From Chryseobacterium sp. E1 (GTDB taxonomy: Bacteria > Bacteroidota > Bacteroidia > Flavobacteriales > Weeksellaceae), in assembly GCA_019203745.1 (NCBI GenBank), contig CP078104.1:4588001-4652000 (forward strand): DNA of 64,000 nucleotides, given 5' to 3'. The notes beneath the pieces were generated by a model, which was not told the origin of the DNA, did no database searches, and saw only the letters and a list, made by a program, of their open reading frames with translations. The translations under genes and the position numbers were made by a program. Shown here in pieces: positions 39,127-49,835 of the stretch (its first letter is position 1; each line of letters opens with the position of its first letter).

Positions 39127-40686
39127 CTACATTATATTCCTCACTACTATTTTTACCGGATGATAAAGGAGTAGAAGAAGTGCCGTTATGAATGCCAGCC
39201 AGAATAAGCCTGTGAAAATTTCCATATTGGAAAGCAGGATTGCCTGAGCTGTTATTTTGGCTTTGAAGGCCCCAGCTGTCAATGACAGAGATTCATTTAC
39301 AGGAAGTTTTGAAAGATGAGCCCCGAAAAGCTGATTCCATTGGCTGTAGAAGACAGGATTCGTGTCTGTAAGGTTAAAACTCAGTGTGTCTGAATGTTTT
39401 AAGGTTAAAAAAGCATCAGGTTCTGCATTAAAGCATACCCGATTGCAGTAGTCCAGAAACGGGTAGTTGTTCCTAAAGCTGTGGCATTGGCAACATATTC
39501 TTCGGGCATTCCTGAAATCAGGAAAAAGACAAGAGGAGTGAATAACAATCCTTGGGCTACTCCCTGAAGGAATAAAGGCGGGCATATGGTAGAAAGGGTC
39601 GTGTCCGGATAAAATGTGTAGGTAAACCAGGCACAGTCTACGGCCAGCAACAGAAATCCCGTAAAGAAAACAATTCTTGAAGAAATTCCTTTTACCAGGC
39701 AGATCCCTGACAGAAATACCCCAGAAGAGTTCCGGCAACATTCCAGTACTGGATATTCACAATATAATCCCATGGCCACTTCCATACCGTTGCCATAATG
39801 CTGTATACATTGTTCAGCCCGGATCTTATCAGGTAGAAAATAAAGAAAAGGATCATTCCTGCAATGACATTTTGTGAACCGAAAACTTCAAAATGAAACA
39901 AAGGACGCTTCGAATTTCGCTGTTTAAGCATAAACAGGCCTCCGGAGATTAAAAATATAAACAGACACATAATAATGGTATCTGACTCAAACCACATCAG
40001 CCTTTTGCCGTAAATAATCGCATATCCACCCGCCTGTAAACAGACCCAAAGGAGGAACCAGCTTGCGATATCCAGTTGATACAAAGGCTTTTAGGGAAAA
40101 ATCTGTTTTTATTAAAGATGGCAATCCCGATGATCAGGACAAATACATGGAAGTAAATCATCATCAGGACCATATGCCGGAAATCGTAATTTTCTATGCT
40201 TGATTTTAATAGAGAAGTTGTTACAGTACCTCCTGTCAGCATTATGGCATACATTAAAAGATAGGAAAAAACCTTGGCATGTTTTGTTTTCAATTCGGCG
40301 ACAATCAAAGGAAGGAAAATGGCTCCTTCAAGCAACCCGAAAATTCCTTCCAGAAACCGGATGACTAAAATAACATGATAGTCATTGGTGACAGACAGTA
40401 CATAGAGAATGATCACGGAAACTGAAGACATCAGCAGCACATAATATTTCACACTGAAATAGGCCATAAACCGCTGTAAAACTAAAAGGGTAACCACAAA
40501 TGTTCCATACATCAAGATCATTAAATATTGGATGTCGTCTGAATCTACATCCATAAAAGAAGATGTGAAGGCACTGTTGGAATGTAACAGTGACAACAGC
40601 ATCAGATGGGGAAACAATGCCAGGGTAAGAAGCGGCAGTTTCAGCCATTGTGGTACCCATTGATGATAAACTGTATTGTGTTGCAT
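39127..40686 (-). CDS. MFS multidrug transporter (DHA2-like), three apparent deletions
   Basis: About 520 residues when three bases are restored (frames change near 40090, 39730 and 39420). It is an inner-membrane proton-driven exporter with 12-14 hydrophobic segments, for example LLTLALFPHLMLLSLL, DDIQYLMILMYGTFVVTLLV, GMILFFIFYLIRSGLNNVYS and TGLFWLAFITALLLLLY. It has a motif like RFLEGIFGLLEGAIFLPLIV and a long periplasmic loop near the C-terminus. It lies downstream of a TolC and a HlyD gene, so it is likely the pump of an EmrAB-TolC-type tripartite efflux system. ATG 40686 (MQHNTVYHQWVPQWLK) is preferred; 40719 is an alternative start. Confidence 0.85.
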
Positions 40687-40979
40687 GTTTTTAAAGGTGG
40701 AAAACAAAGAGTTTATCAATCTGATAAACCGGACAGACCGGAATGTTTTCTTTAATTATGATAATTGTACAGGCCTTTCGGACTTAAAAAATGCGAAAAG
40801 ACAAAAGGGCAAAGGTGTAAAAAAGAGTAAAAGGTAAAATGGCAAATATGCTTAAGAAAAAATTTGCAGATTCGCTATTGTGCGGTTTTGCCTTTTCGCA
40901 AAAAAATAATTTAATTGTAAAAATTTGAAAAAGTTGAGTGAAAATAGTTTTATACTCTCAAACCCTTCCAGGCTCAAAC
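40687..40979. other. Purine-rich intergenic region between the MFS and HlyD genes
   Basis: Contains a low-complexity AAAAGGGCAAAGGTGTAAAA-type stretch (about 40798-40850). GCGAAAAG (40791-40798) is inverted by CTTTTCGC (about 40892-40899). No ORF is supported. It makes the MFS gene the most loosely linked member of the efflux operon. Confidence 0.4.
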
Positions 40980-42025
40980 TTATATCTTCTTCGCACTTAC
41001 CAGAACATTCATTCCGGAAAGCAGTTTTTCGTTGTCTTTATTATGGTCGAGAATGATCTTTACAGGAAATCTCTGTTCAATTTTCACGAAGTTTCCTGTA
41101 GCATTATCCGGTTTTACCAATGAGAACTGAGACCCAGACGCCGGGGAAACGGAAAGGATTTTACCCTTGAATTCAATATCCGGATAAGCATCTGCGGTAA
41201 TAATGACTTCCTGTTTCTGATCTATTTGCCCAAGCTGTGTTTCTTTATAATTGGCAATGATCCATTTTTCTTTGCTCACGATCTGGACCAATGCCTGTCC
41301 TTCTTTGATCAGCTGTCCTTCCTGAATGGTCTTTTTACCTACCCAGCCATCGTAAGGAGCTGTAATGACAGTATAGGAAAGGAAAAGCCGGGCATTATTC
41401 AGGTTAGCTGAACTTTGCTGAATCTGGCTTTTTACAGGCGCTACTTTTGTCTGTTGCTCACTCGCTCCGGCTCTTACAGCGTTTTTCTGCTGTTCCAAGG
41501 CCAAAAGATTGGCTTTTGACTGTTCATAAGAAGCTTTTATATTCTCAAATTCCTGTTCTGTAGCAGCATCTTCTGCAAGAAGGTTTTTATACCTTTTAAA
41601 ATCCTGTTCGGTTTTCCAGATGTCTATTTTAGCTGAAGCTATTTTGGCATCAATGATTTTGGTGTCACTTTCTTTAGTGCTGACGCCGCTTTCAATAGAG
41701 GTGATTGTTGCTGTATTGGCATGAAGGCCGGCTTCTGCCATCTGTACCTGATTCACAAACTCTCTGTTGTCGATGATGATTAAAGTATCGCCTTTGTGAA
41801 CAAACTGATTTTCGTTAAACTTTATCGTTCGGATAAACCCTGAAACCTTGCTGGATACAGGAGTAATATATTGTTCGATCTGTGCATCATTCGTTGTGAC
41901 ATTTTTTCTCGAAAAAGATAAAAGCTGATCATCCCCGTAATTCCGCTGATAATGAGAACCCAGGCCAGTACCGTGATGCTTTTGTTGATTCTTTTTTCCT
42001 TTTGTGTCAATTGTTTTTTTGCCAT
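40980..42025 (-). CDS. HlyD-family membrane fusion protein of an efflux system
   Basis: About 348 residues with one A restored near 41908-41912 (LFREKNVTTNDAQIEQYITP). The N-terminus has one transmembrane anchor (SITVLAWVLIISGITGMISF). A lipoyl-like half-motif (VSSKVSGFIRTIKFNENQFV), a long coiled-coil hairpin (about 90-210, with repeated A-K-Q-E-rich segments), and the second half SYTVITAPYDGWVGKKTI with VKPDNATGNFVKIEQRFPVK follow. These adaptors bridge an inner-membrane pump and an outer-membrane channel. Start ATG 42025 lies 6 bases from the TolC stop, so the genes are translationally linked. Confidence 0.9.
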
Positions 42026-42030
42026 AGTTT

Positions 42031-43361
42031 TTATAAGTTTCCAATCGTATATTGGAGTTGATAATATTTAAGTTGTCTGTTAATTTTTACGGAGATAAGA
42101 TTGGATTCTGCTTCCAGATAAGTATTGTCTGCGTCAATCAGTTCTGTGATCAGGCTTAGTTTATTGGCATATTTTGTTTTTACAATACGATAGTTTTCTT
42201 TGGCCTGGTTTATCGCTTCTTCAGCAATTTTTACTTTCTGATCGGTTTCTTCAAACTTTTGTAAGCTTCATATACGTTATGTCTAATCTTTTCTTCATTT
42301 TCCTCGATCTGAAGCTGGGCCAGATTTATATTTTCCTGGCTTCCTGCATTCTGTATTTGTTTTTATACAGGTTTTCAATGGGGTAGGTCAGGTTCATTCC
42401 GATCATTCCAAGACGGTAAGCATAGGGCTCGGGAGGGAAGAACATCATATTCGGGTATTTTAAAAATATTCGCCGCCTGCAGTGATTTTAGGAAGATAAT
42501 TAGCCTTTGTGATTTTCTGATCCAGTTCTTTTAAAGAAAGATTTTTATGGGTGATTTCAACAGATTCGTTTTTACTTAAAGCAGTTTCCGTTAATTCATC
42601 AATATAAGGTATGGCTGTCTGATCAGAGATAAGATCCTCCGTATTGACGTGCATTTCCTGATTTTCAGGGAGTGAAAGGATAGTTTTCAGCTTATGCTCT
42701 GCAATCTGTATATCATTATCAAGTTCTGTCCAGCTCATTTTATGATTCGAAAGCTGTAATGACGTTCTCAGTACTTCATTTACAGTAACTACACCATTGG
42801 CTTTAAGGGTTTTCACCTGTCTGATATTTACAGAATCCTCTTTCATTTTATCATTGATAAGGTTTTGCTGCTCTTTTAAATGATGGATCTGTAAAAATGC
42901 AGTAATGATCTCCATTTTAAGCTGTCTTTCATCCAGGTGGGTTCTCAATGCTGAAATTTCGGTATCAATCGCTGCTTTTTTTTCTGTGTTTCTGATTTTT
43001 CCACCCATATATACAGGAATGGAGGCCGATAGGGTAAAATCATACATGCCGTTGATGGCATCGTATTTTGTTGCTTTATTGAAAACACCATCCTGATGCT
43101 GATAAAGATTGGTTACCTGCGTATAGCTGGTATGAAATCCGATGTCCGGAAGTTTTTCCATTTTGAGATCTTTCTCTTTGGTAGCGGACATTTCCTGTTT
43201 CAGATGGCTGATCTGTATATTTTTTTGTTCTTTAAGCCGATCTCTATTGCCTGCTGTAAGCCGAGATACCGGTAATCTATCATCTGTGCGGGTAAAAAAC
43301 TGCTCAATAATAAGCACAACGCAATGCACTGATACCGGCATGCGTTCAATATCATATTCAT
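42031..43361 (-). CDS. TolC-family outer membrane efflux channel (four apparent deletions)
   Basis: About 444 residues. A signal peptide (MNMILNACRYQCIALCLLL, ending SSFLPAQ) precedes the LQQAIEIGLKEQKNIQISHL repeat start. The two TolC repeat halves show long amphipathic helices, for example SLQLSNHKMSWTELDNDIQI with EHKLKTILSLPE, and near the end LITELIDADNTYLEAESNLI. Beta-strand turn segments (YDFTLSASIPVYMGGKIRNT) also fit. Four A or T deletions (near 43223, 42463, 42347 and 42262) restore 445 codons. It is the first gene of the efflux operon and is divergent from the AraC regulator, so control by that regulator is likely. Confidence 0.9.
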
Positions 43362-43497
43362 AAATTAATTAAAGGATTTTTGCTAAAATGATTTTGATAC
43401 TGCAAATTTACGATGAGAAGCTACAGACCCTATTTGTGAAAACAGAAAAAGATTTGCTCATTTACGCCAATTTAGAAATTCTTCTTACCTTTATCCT

Positions 43498-44299
43498 ATG
43501 AACAACAGCCATTTTAAAGAAGTAGAAGAAGATGATACGGAATTTTACGTTTATCATGTCCTTACCGGAAATGTAACCACGGAGATTCATTATCACAGTT
43601 CTGCTCAGTTAGTTTATGCAGAAGGCGGTATTGTGCATGTTTTTACAGATCAGAAACACTGGTATCTTCCTGCAAGATGTTTTATGTGGATTCCAGCCGG
43701 AACTCCTCACTATATTTTTTCTACCAGTCAAAGGTTGATTTATATAATTTTTACTTTAAAAAAGAAGAAAATGAAAGTGGCTTTTTGATGAAATCAACAT
43801 TTATTCCGTCAATAATTTACTTCGGGAGATGATTTTGTATACTAAAGAATGGGATGGGAAAATCACAAAAAATGATACGTCTAAATACTTTTTCCTCAAA
43901 GCACTTAAAGGAGTTTTGCAGGAGAAAAAACAAAAACATCTTGCTTTTCCCATACAGCATCCATTTCCCAAAGATGAAACTTTACTGAAGATTGCAAGAT
44001 ACATCCATGCCAACCTTGAGAAGCCTCTTACGATCGAATCTACGGCAAAAGAATTCGGAATGAGTACAAGAACCTTATCCAGGAAATTTAAAGAGATTCT
44101 GGGTATGAATTACATTCGTTTTCTAAGGGCGTTGAGAATTACCCGCTCTCTTGAGCTGATGCTGGAAGGAAAATACAATATGTACGAAATTGCCATGATG
44201 GTAGGGTACAACAGCCTGTCGTCTTTCAGTAATATTTTCAAAAAGGTAATCGGTATTGCCCCTACGGAGTATCAGCATAAATTGAGAGGGGATAAGTAG
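43498..44299 (+). CDS. AraC-family transcriptional regulator with cupin domain
   Basis: About 267 residues with two T's restored (near 43738-43744 and 43783-43788). The N-terminal cupin has TGNVTTEIHYHSSAQLVYAE, and HVFTDQKHWYLPARCFMW leads to IPAGTPHYIFST, a ligand-sensing barrel. The C-terminal part holds two helix-turn-helix motifs: PLTIESTAKEFGMSTRTLSR and YEIAMMVGYNSLSSFSNIFK, ending GIAPTEYQH. AraC proteins of this layout usually control a neighbouring operon in response to a small molecule. The gene is divergent from the TolC-HlyD-MFS operon, with about 135 bases between the starts, so it is probably the efflux regulator. Confidence 0.92.
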
Positions 44300-44451
44300 T
44301 GAGTAGGAGTCGTTTGAGCGTTTGAGATTTGTGGTGCGTGTTACGTGTTAACGGGTTTTATAGTGCGGGATAGGGTTTTCTTGCTTGTTCTTACTGTAAG
44401 GTTGTGGAAAAGTTAATTTAACGAGTAATAGCTGTTAAGATTTCCTACATT

Positions 44452-44489
44452 CCCCTTCCCTGAAGGGGTGGATTTTTGCCAAGCAAAAA
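44452..44489. repeat. Tandem-hairpin intergenic element
   Basis: CCCCTTC-CCT-GAAGGGG (44452-44468) is followed at once by TTTTTGC-CAA-GCAAAAA (44473-44489). Two adjacent hairpins of this kind look like a dispersed repeat rather than a terminator. The rest of the 44300-44530 gap holds tandem-like GTGCGTGTTACGTGTTA sequence and no ORF. Confidence 0.6.
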
Positions 44490-44529
44490 GACGGGGTAGT
44501 CATATACATAATCCCTTCCGAACTACACA

Positions 44530-44557
44530 AAAAAACCACTCCAAAAAATGAAGTGGT
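44530..44557 (-). terminator. Terminator of the ribosomal protein operon
   Basis: Minus-strand reading: ACCACT, loop, AGTGGT then a T-run. It is about 30 bases past the rplI stop. Confidence 0.7.
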
Positions 44558-44587
44558 CTTGTATGGTGAGAAATTCTCAGTCGCTTA

Positions 44588-45087
44588 TTAAGCTTCTTCA
44601 GATTTAGCTTCTTCCTTTTTAGCAGGAGCAGCTTCAACCGGAGCGTCAGAAACGATGTCGAATTCGTAGTTGTACTCAACATTTCTGTGAAGTCTGATAA
44701 GAGCAGCAAATTTACCAGTTCTCTTGATAGTGTTACCAGGAATTTTGATATATTTTTTCTCTACAGAAACACCAGCTTTTTCTAAAGCAGCAGATAGATC
44801 AGCATTGTTGATAGATCCGAATAATTTATCACCAGCACCTACTTTTGCAGGAATAGTGATAGAAGTTTTCTTCAATTGCTCTACTACAGCGTTTGCAGCA
44901 GCGATCAATTTAGCTTCTTCTTCTTTTCTAGCTTCTAATGTAGCTTCTAAAGCAGCTTTGTTTTTAGGGGTAGCTAAAAGTGCAAATCCTTGAGGGATTA
45001 AGAAGTTTCTAGCATAACCTGGCTTTACGTTTACTGTATCAAACTCAAGTCCTAAGTTTTCTACGTCTTTTTTAGGATAATTTCCAT
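44588..45087 (-). CDS. rplI: 50S ribosomal protein L9
   Basis: About 166 residues with one A restored near 45068-45073 (MEIILKKDVENLGLEFDTVN). L9 binds 23S rRNA and helps reading-frame maintenance. The N-terminal domain is KPGYARNFLIPQGFALLATP, and a long connecting helix rich in A, K and E follows (NKAALEATLEARKEEEAKLI). The C-terminal domain contains GSINNADLSAALEKAG. The tail is longer than the common 148 residues, with the acidic/alanine stretch VEAAPAKKEEAKSEEA. It is the last gene of rpsF-rpsR-rplI. Confidence 0.95.
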
Positions 45088-45197
45088 TGTTGTTGTCCTT
45101 TTTTAGATTTTAGGGTATAGTCTAAAATCAAGTTAGAATTAATGATGTATTCAGCAACAAAAGAAGAGATTGCTCTCTTCTTTTATTTATTTTTGTC

Positions 45198-45499
45198 TTA
45201 TTTTAATAAGTCAGCTACGTATGGTAGTAATGCAAGGTGTCTTGCTCTTTTGATAGCAGCAGAAACTTTTCTTTGGTATTTTAAAGAAGTTCCAGTGTAT
45301 CTTCTTGGTAAAATTTTACCTTGCTCGTTCACGAACTGTAATAAGAAATCAGCATCTTTGTAATCAACGTGCTTAATTCCGTATTTTTGAATCTACAATA
45401 TTTCTTTTCAGATTTTGTATTGATATCAAGCGGAGTAAGGAATTTTACTTCTGATTCTCCTCCTGCTGAGGCTTGTTTAGCCATTTCATCTATTGCCAT
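45198..45499 (-). CDS. rpsR: 30S ribosomal protein S18
   Basis: About 100 residues with one A restored near 45383-45387 ([20 protein letters not shown]). S18 partners S6 on the 30S platform. Family marks are the Cys-containing [26 protein letters not shown] and [20 protein letters not shown]. The N-terminus has a short extension, [20 protein letters not shown], typical of Bacteroidota S18. Gene order rpsF-rpsR-rplI is conserved across bacteria. Confidence 0.96.
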
Positions 45500-45531
45500 G
45501 TCTTGTCTTTTTTAAAAAATAGGGTTAATAA

Positions 45532-45871
45532 TTAAGCTTTAGCCGCTTTTACTTTAGCTCTTCTAGTTACAGCGTACTCTACAGCATGCTTGTCAAGTTT
45601 TGTAGTAAGGTAACGGATTACTCTCTCGTCACGCTTGAATGCCAATTCTAAGTCAGCTACTACAGAACCTTCTCCTTTAAATTCGATTAAAGTATAGAAC
45701 CCGTTCTTTTCAATTGGATCGGATAAGCTAATTTTTTAATCCCCAGTTTTCTTTAGCAACGATTTCGCAGTTCTTTTCTTTGATAAGATCTACATACTTG
45801 TTCACTGCTTCCTCTACCTGTGACTCAGATAGAACGGGAGTTAAAATGAAAACAGTTTCGTAATTGTTCAT
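45532..45871 (-). CDS. rpsF: 30S ribosomal protein S6
   Basis: About 113 residues with two A's restored (A6 run near 45731-45736 giving [18 protein letters not shown] near 45712). S6 binds S18 and 16S rRNA. Marks are [40 protein letters not shown] and a basic C-terminus ending [10 protein letters not shown]. It is first in the operon. Without the restored bases the frame collapses, which is hard to accept for a ribosomal protein. Confidence 0.94.
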
Positions 45872-46125
45872 AATGTTAAATAAATTTGTTAATTATTTCG
45901 AGGTGCAAAAGTAGAAAATATATTTTGTATATGCAAGAGTAGAGGTGAAATAGTTGAGTACTGAATGTGAATATATACCTCGGAAGATCTCATTTCTGAA
46001 TATTGTAATCTGTAAAATACGGTAATCCCAAATGGAATACAACAAGCCTGTGATTAAAAAAATGCCAGCTTATAAAGTAGAACCTGTTGCCATTCCGGAG
46101 CTTTTAAAGATTTGAATCTAATGCA
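45872..46125. other. Intergenic region upstream of rpsF
   Basis: AT-rich. It must contain the rpsF promoter on the minus strand, but I cannot place a clean one. A 27-codon frame with ATG 46032 and stop 46115 (MEYNKPVIKKMPAYKVEPVA, then IPELLKI) has no support beyond being open. Confidence 0.3.
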
Positions 46126-46156
46126 AAGAAGACCTGTAAATGAACAGGCCTTCTTC
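46126..46156 (-). terminator. Terminator after the T9SS/GEVED gene
   Basis: GAAGACCTGT pairs with ACAGGCCTTC (one mismatch). It lies 21 bases past the stop on the minus strand. Confidence 0.6.
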
Positions 46157-46176
46157 ACTTCTATTTTGCAATACTA

Positions 46177-47519
46177 TTATTTCTTAATCACTTTTACAGA
46201 TTGTGATCCGTTTTCTATTTGTACAGTAACAATGTATGTTCCTGAAGTTAGTTTGGATACATCTAACGTAAATTTCGCCTGATTGATTTCAGAGTGTAAT
46301 ACATTTCTGCCTGTAGCATCAAATACGCTTACTGATTTTACTTTATTTTGTGAATCAATATTTAAAGTATGAGCTACAGGATTCGGATATACCCTGAATG
46401 AAGTGTCTTTCTTCGTTACTTCATTTGTTGCCAGAGAAGAAGCAAGAACATTTACGGTATAATCTTCTACCTGTCCATACGCTCCCCTGCACAAGGAACT
46501 ATGAGGCTAGGATCATCATCAATGGTTCCGTATAGTTTTTTTACTCTCATTCTGGTATTTCCCGGTAACGCATTGGCAGGAACAGCTATAGAATGTACTG
46601 CCTGGATAGCGTCTATACCGGTAGAGTTTTGAATAGTCTGGGTCACTTCATATACTTCACCGGGATCATCTAAAGTTCCGTTCTGATTCCAGTCTATAAA
46701 TACTGCAAAGCTGTTTTCCCAGTTACCGCCTGTATTCCCTTTCAGTGTGATATCATAGGTTTGTCCCTGAGTGACGGTAGCGGTTTGGCTCAGGAAATAT
46801 TCATGAGAAGTTCCGGTACCAAGAGCATTGTTTGTTACGTTGTTGATTCCTGCAAAATTTACCAATGTAATAGGTTCATCGGCAGGATCACCGAATATGT
46901 CAATAAAGCTTACAGGGCCGCAGTAGGTTATAGGAGGTTCTACATAAGTGTAATCAACTTTTATATTATCAACAATCAGCATGAATTTGTCATTATTGTT
47001 ATTCACAAAAGCAATTCTTACATTTTGTCCGATATAAGGAGTAAGACTTAAGGCACGGCTTGTCCACCACGAGTTTTCCCCTGTTGTATTGTATAGTTCT
47101 ACCGTAAAATCAGCTACGGTATTTCCTCCGGTGGGAGAAAGCATTATTTTATAGCCATCCGGATAATCAGGGTCCTGCGCTTTAGCATCCCAATATAATG
47201 TAGGAGAAGCTCCTGATACAGCTATCTGTGGGGAGATGAGCCAGTCATTTGAAGTTCCTGCCGGAGTGTACCATGAAGTGCTCATGGCTGCATAATTACC
47301 TGCGGGGCCTCCAAAGCTGCCGTCCGTACCATCCCGGTCAATACGGTTCCATCCATTGGTAATAAAGCTTACACCGGAAGCCGGAGTTAGCCCATCAGCG
47401 TCAATTGTCGTCCAGGCGGCAATGCCGGGTCCGGTTCCATCAAAATCTTCTTGAAATATTTGACTGTACCCCAATACGGGAACAGCAACGAATGTTGCTA
47501 ATAGTAAAATTTTTCGCAT
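46177..47519 (-). CDS. Secreted protein with adhesin-like and GEVED domains and a T9SS sorting domain
   Basis: About 447 residues with one base restored near 46490 (VPCAGAYGQVEDYTVNV). A signal peptide (MRKILLLATFVAVPVLGYSQ) is followed by a cleaved-adhesin-like beta-sandwich (IFQEDFDGTGPGIAAWTTID; SNDWLISPQIAVSGASPTLY; FMLIVDNIKVDY). Next is a GEVED domain: INNVTNNALGTGTSHEYFL, NWENSFAVFIDWNQNGTLDD, PGEVYEVTQTI and AYGQVEDYTV. The type IX sorting tail has FRVYPNPVAHTLNIDSQNK, VSVFDATGRNVLHSEI and GTYIVTVQIENGSQSVKVIK. It is exported by the T9SS and anchored to, or released from, the cell surface. The upstream TTG at 47549 is out of place relative to the signal peptide. Confidence 0.9.
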
Positions 47520-47627
47520 AACAGTAATATTTTTTTGGTTGTATTCCAAATATAATTAAAATTATGCTAAAAACCAAATAGTTAATGTTTTATATTTAAT
47601 TAATTATGACTGTTTTTATTAATTTTT

Positions 47628-48975
47628 TTAATCTTTTCTTATTTCTGTTAAGAAATTTATTTTTAAAACATCATACAATGAATGCCTGCTTACAAGAATA
47701 GAGGCAATGGAAGAAACCATCCCGGCAAGCATCAGATGGAATATCAGTGAATGCCTGTCTGTCATTTCCAGAACGATAATGGCTGAAGTAAATGGTGCTC
47801 TGGTAATTCCTGTAAGGAAAGCCACCATTCCGGCAAGAACTACCACATTGGTTTCATTAGGCGTCAGATGAATCGCTCCTGAAATTACAGAACCAATGCT
47901 GGCACCTGCAGTCAGGGCCGGGGCAAAAATACCGCCTGCACCTCCTGAAGTAAAAGAAAGGGCAGGGCCAAGCATTCTTAAAACAGGAACATACCAGTCT
48001 TCATGTTTATCTTTGGTAAAAGGACTCTTTCCATGATCTCTTTTCCGGAACCGAGAATTTCCCTGTTGATGAAATAAGCTATGGAAGCAATAATCAGAGC
48101 ACTGGCGATCAGAAATATTACATTGGCCTGATCGGTTTTCAGGGTTTTCTTTTTCCATCCATTGATCCTGAGCATAATAACGGACAACTGGCTTGCGAGA
48201 ATGCCGGCAACAGCAGCAACGAGAATAATCGGAAACATTACCATTAAGGAAACATCATTCGTTTTGGGATATCCTAAATACAGATAAGATCCGGCTAAGG
48301 TCTGAGCTGTTAAACCTGCAATAATAACCGCTGTAAACAGGGCTGTTTTAAAATAATTGATATGTGTTTTCGAAAGCTCTTCCACGGCAAAAACAATTCC
48401 TCCCAACGGGGTATTGAAAGCTGCTGCAAGCCCGGCTGCAGCTCCTGTCATGATCATGTTTTTCTTGGAGATTTTAGGCCACCATTCCGGAAGATATTCA
48501 TTAACTTTTCTGAATACGGAGCCGGCAATCTGGATAGTAGGGCCCTCACGGCCAACAGCACCACCACCAATCACGAGAATAACCGAAGAAAGGATTTTGA
48601 AGAAAATAATCTTAATGCTTAAAAGGCTTCTGATCTTTTTATGTTCTTTCGGATTAGCGAGTTCTACAGCGGCCATCACCTGTGGAATACCGCTTCCTTT
48701 GGCATTGGGCGCAAATTCTTTTACCAGCCACCAGGATAATACAAAGCCTACAGGTGCAATAATGAAGATCATCCAGGCATGCCAGTCAAAAATAAAATTC
48801 ATGAGATTTTCGCCCCATGCAAATACCTGAGCATAGAGTACGGCAAAAATCCGGTGATCACAGATCCGATCCAGAACGGAATAGCCTGGAGCAGATTATG
48901 TTTCAGCTGCTCATTCCGAATGTTGTCAAAAGAATTTTTAAGGGAATCCCGTATGAAGGTAAAGATTTTCAGCAT
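47628..48975 (-). CDS. ClC-family chloride channel or Cl-/H+ antiporter
   Basis: About 449 residues with two bases restored (T-run near 48848; near 48030). ClC proteins are dimeric membrane transporters for chloride. The three selectivity signatures are present: AKGSGIPQVMAAVELA, VGREGPTIQIAGSVF (with the gating Glu) and GGIFAPALTAGASIGS. Membrane helices are clear, for example MIFIIAPVGFVLSWWLVKEF and ALFTAVIIAGLTAQTLAG. There is no C-terminal CBS domain. The start ATG 48975 (MLKIFTFIRDSLKNSF) lies inside the sequence read as plus-strand frames. It could be either channel or exchanger; the gating Glu favours exchange. Confidence 0.92.
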
Positions 48976-49093
48976 TTGTTTGGTTTGTGGGATGAATTTA
49001 CGGTAAAATTCCGAGAAGTTAATTATATGTTCTCCATAAAATCAGCGGTTGTTAATGCATTCTCTACGCTTAATACCTTTGGCAATCCGAAAC

Positions 49094-49648
49094 TCAGTAA
49101 ATTGTTTTTACTTCAATTTTAAAATCTTCATCGGGAATTGCTTTGATGATTTCCTTTCTGTGCGGATTTAAAAATGTCATTGTTTTATAAGGATCACTTC
49201 CCAGAACATAGAAATCTTTAAAGTCTTGATTTTCTTTAAAATTCACATTGAAGCGGCTGAAGATTCCTGCAATTTTATCAGCAAAATTTTTCTTATTGAC
49301 AGAAATAAAACCAAAATCATCATCCAGTTTTTTTAATCCCCAGATTTCCAACGTGTCTTTATGGTCCGTCATACGGGCTCCTCTCGCAGAGGTTCCGATT
49401 ACATTCATGATGAAAAGGTAGAATAGGTTGGTTTTTTCCTTATTGGTAATGTAGTAGCAGATTTCCGGAGTTTTTAAAAGATTGGGTTCATCCGTTTTAA
49501 ACTCATGATAAGGAGAGTCCTTAATATCTATTACTGAAATGTCATAGCGCTCAAATAACTGGTCATAAACTTCAATAATTAATTCTTCGTCTTTCTTTGA
49601 AAAACCAAATAATTTAGTGACAAGCAGCTTTCTGAAATCTAATTCCAT
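49094..49648 (-). CDS. Conserved hypothetical protein
   Basis: Intact, 184 residues, no recognised domain. It has no signal peptide and no membrane segment, is acidic-basic mixed and rich in Lys, Asp and Phe (MELDFRKLLVTKLFGFSKKD; YYITNKEKTNLFYLFIMNVI; SARGARMTDHKDTLEIWGLK). The end is FLNPHRKEIIKAIPDEDFKI. It lies between the ClC gene and a group of tiny membrane proteins. I do not recognise the family and assign no function. Confidence 0.6.
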   Translation of the reverse strand: MELDFRKLLVTKLFGFSKKDEELIIEVYDQLFERYDISVIDIKDSPYHEFKTDEPNLLKTPEICYYITNKEKTNLFYLFIMNVIGTSARGARMTDHKDTLEIWGLKKLDDDFGFISVNKKNFADKIAGIFSRFNVNFKENQDFKDFYVLGSDPYKTMTFLNPHRKEIIKAIPDEDFKIEVKTIY

Positions 49649-49797
49649 GGGTGAAATGTTTTTTTAAAGATAGAACTATTTGATAAAATTTATAATATAC
49701 GAAAATAAAAACAGCCAAAGTATCCTCTGATTAATACGGATGCACAGAAACGCAATAGCTAAATGAATAAAATTGGAGTATGACGTCCGATAAAAAC

Positions 49798-49825
49798 AAA
49801 AAGCTTTCCAACTGGAAAGCTTTTT
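49798..49825 (-). terminator. Terminator of the small membrane protein operon
   Basis: AAAAAGCTTTCCA and TGGAAAGCTTTTT form a perfect 13-bp stem around a two-base AC loop, 11 bases past the last stop. Confidence 0.85.
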
Positions 49826-49835
49826 GTTGATATTT

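Noticed and set aside
46032-46115. 27-codon open frame upstream of rpsF (MEYNKPVIKKMPAYKVEPVA...)
   Set aside because: Open but very short, with no promoter, ribosome-binding or homology support. Mentioned only in the intergenic note.
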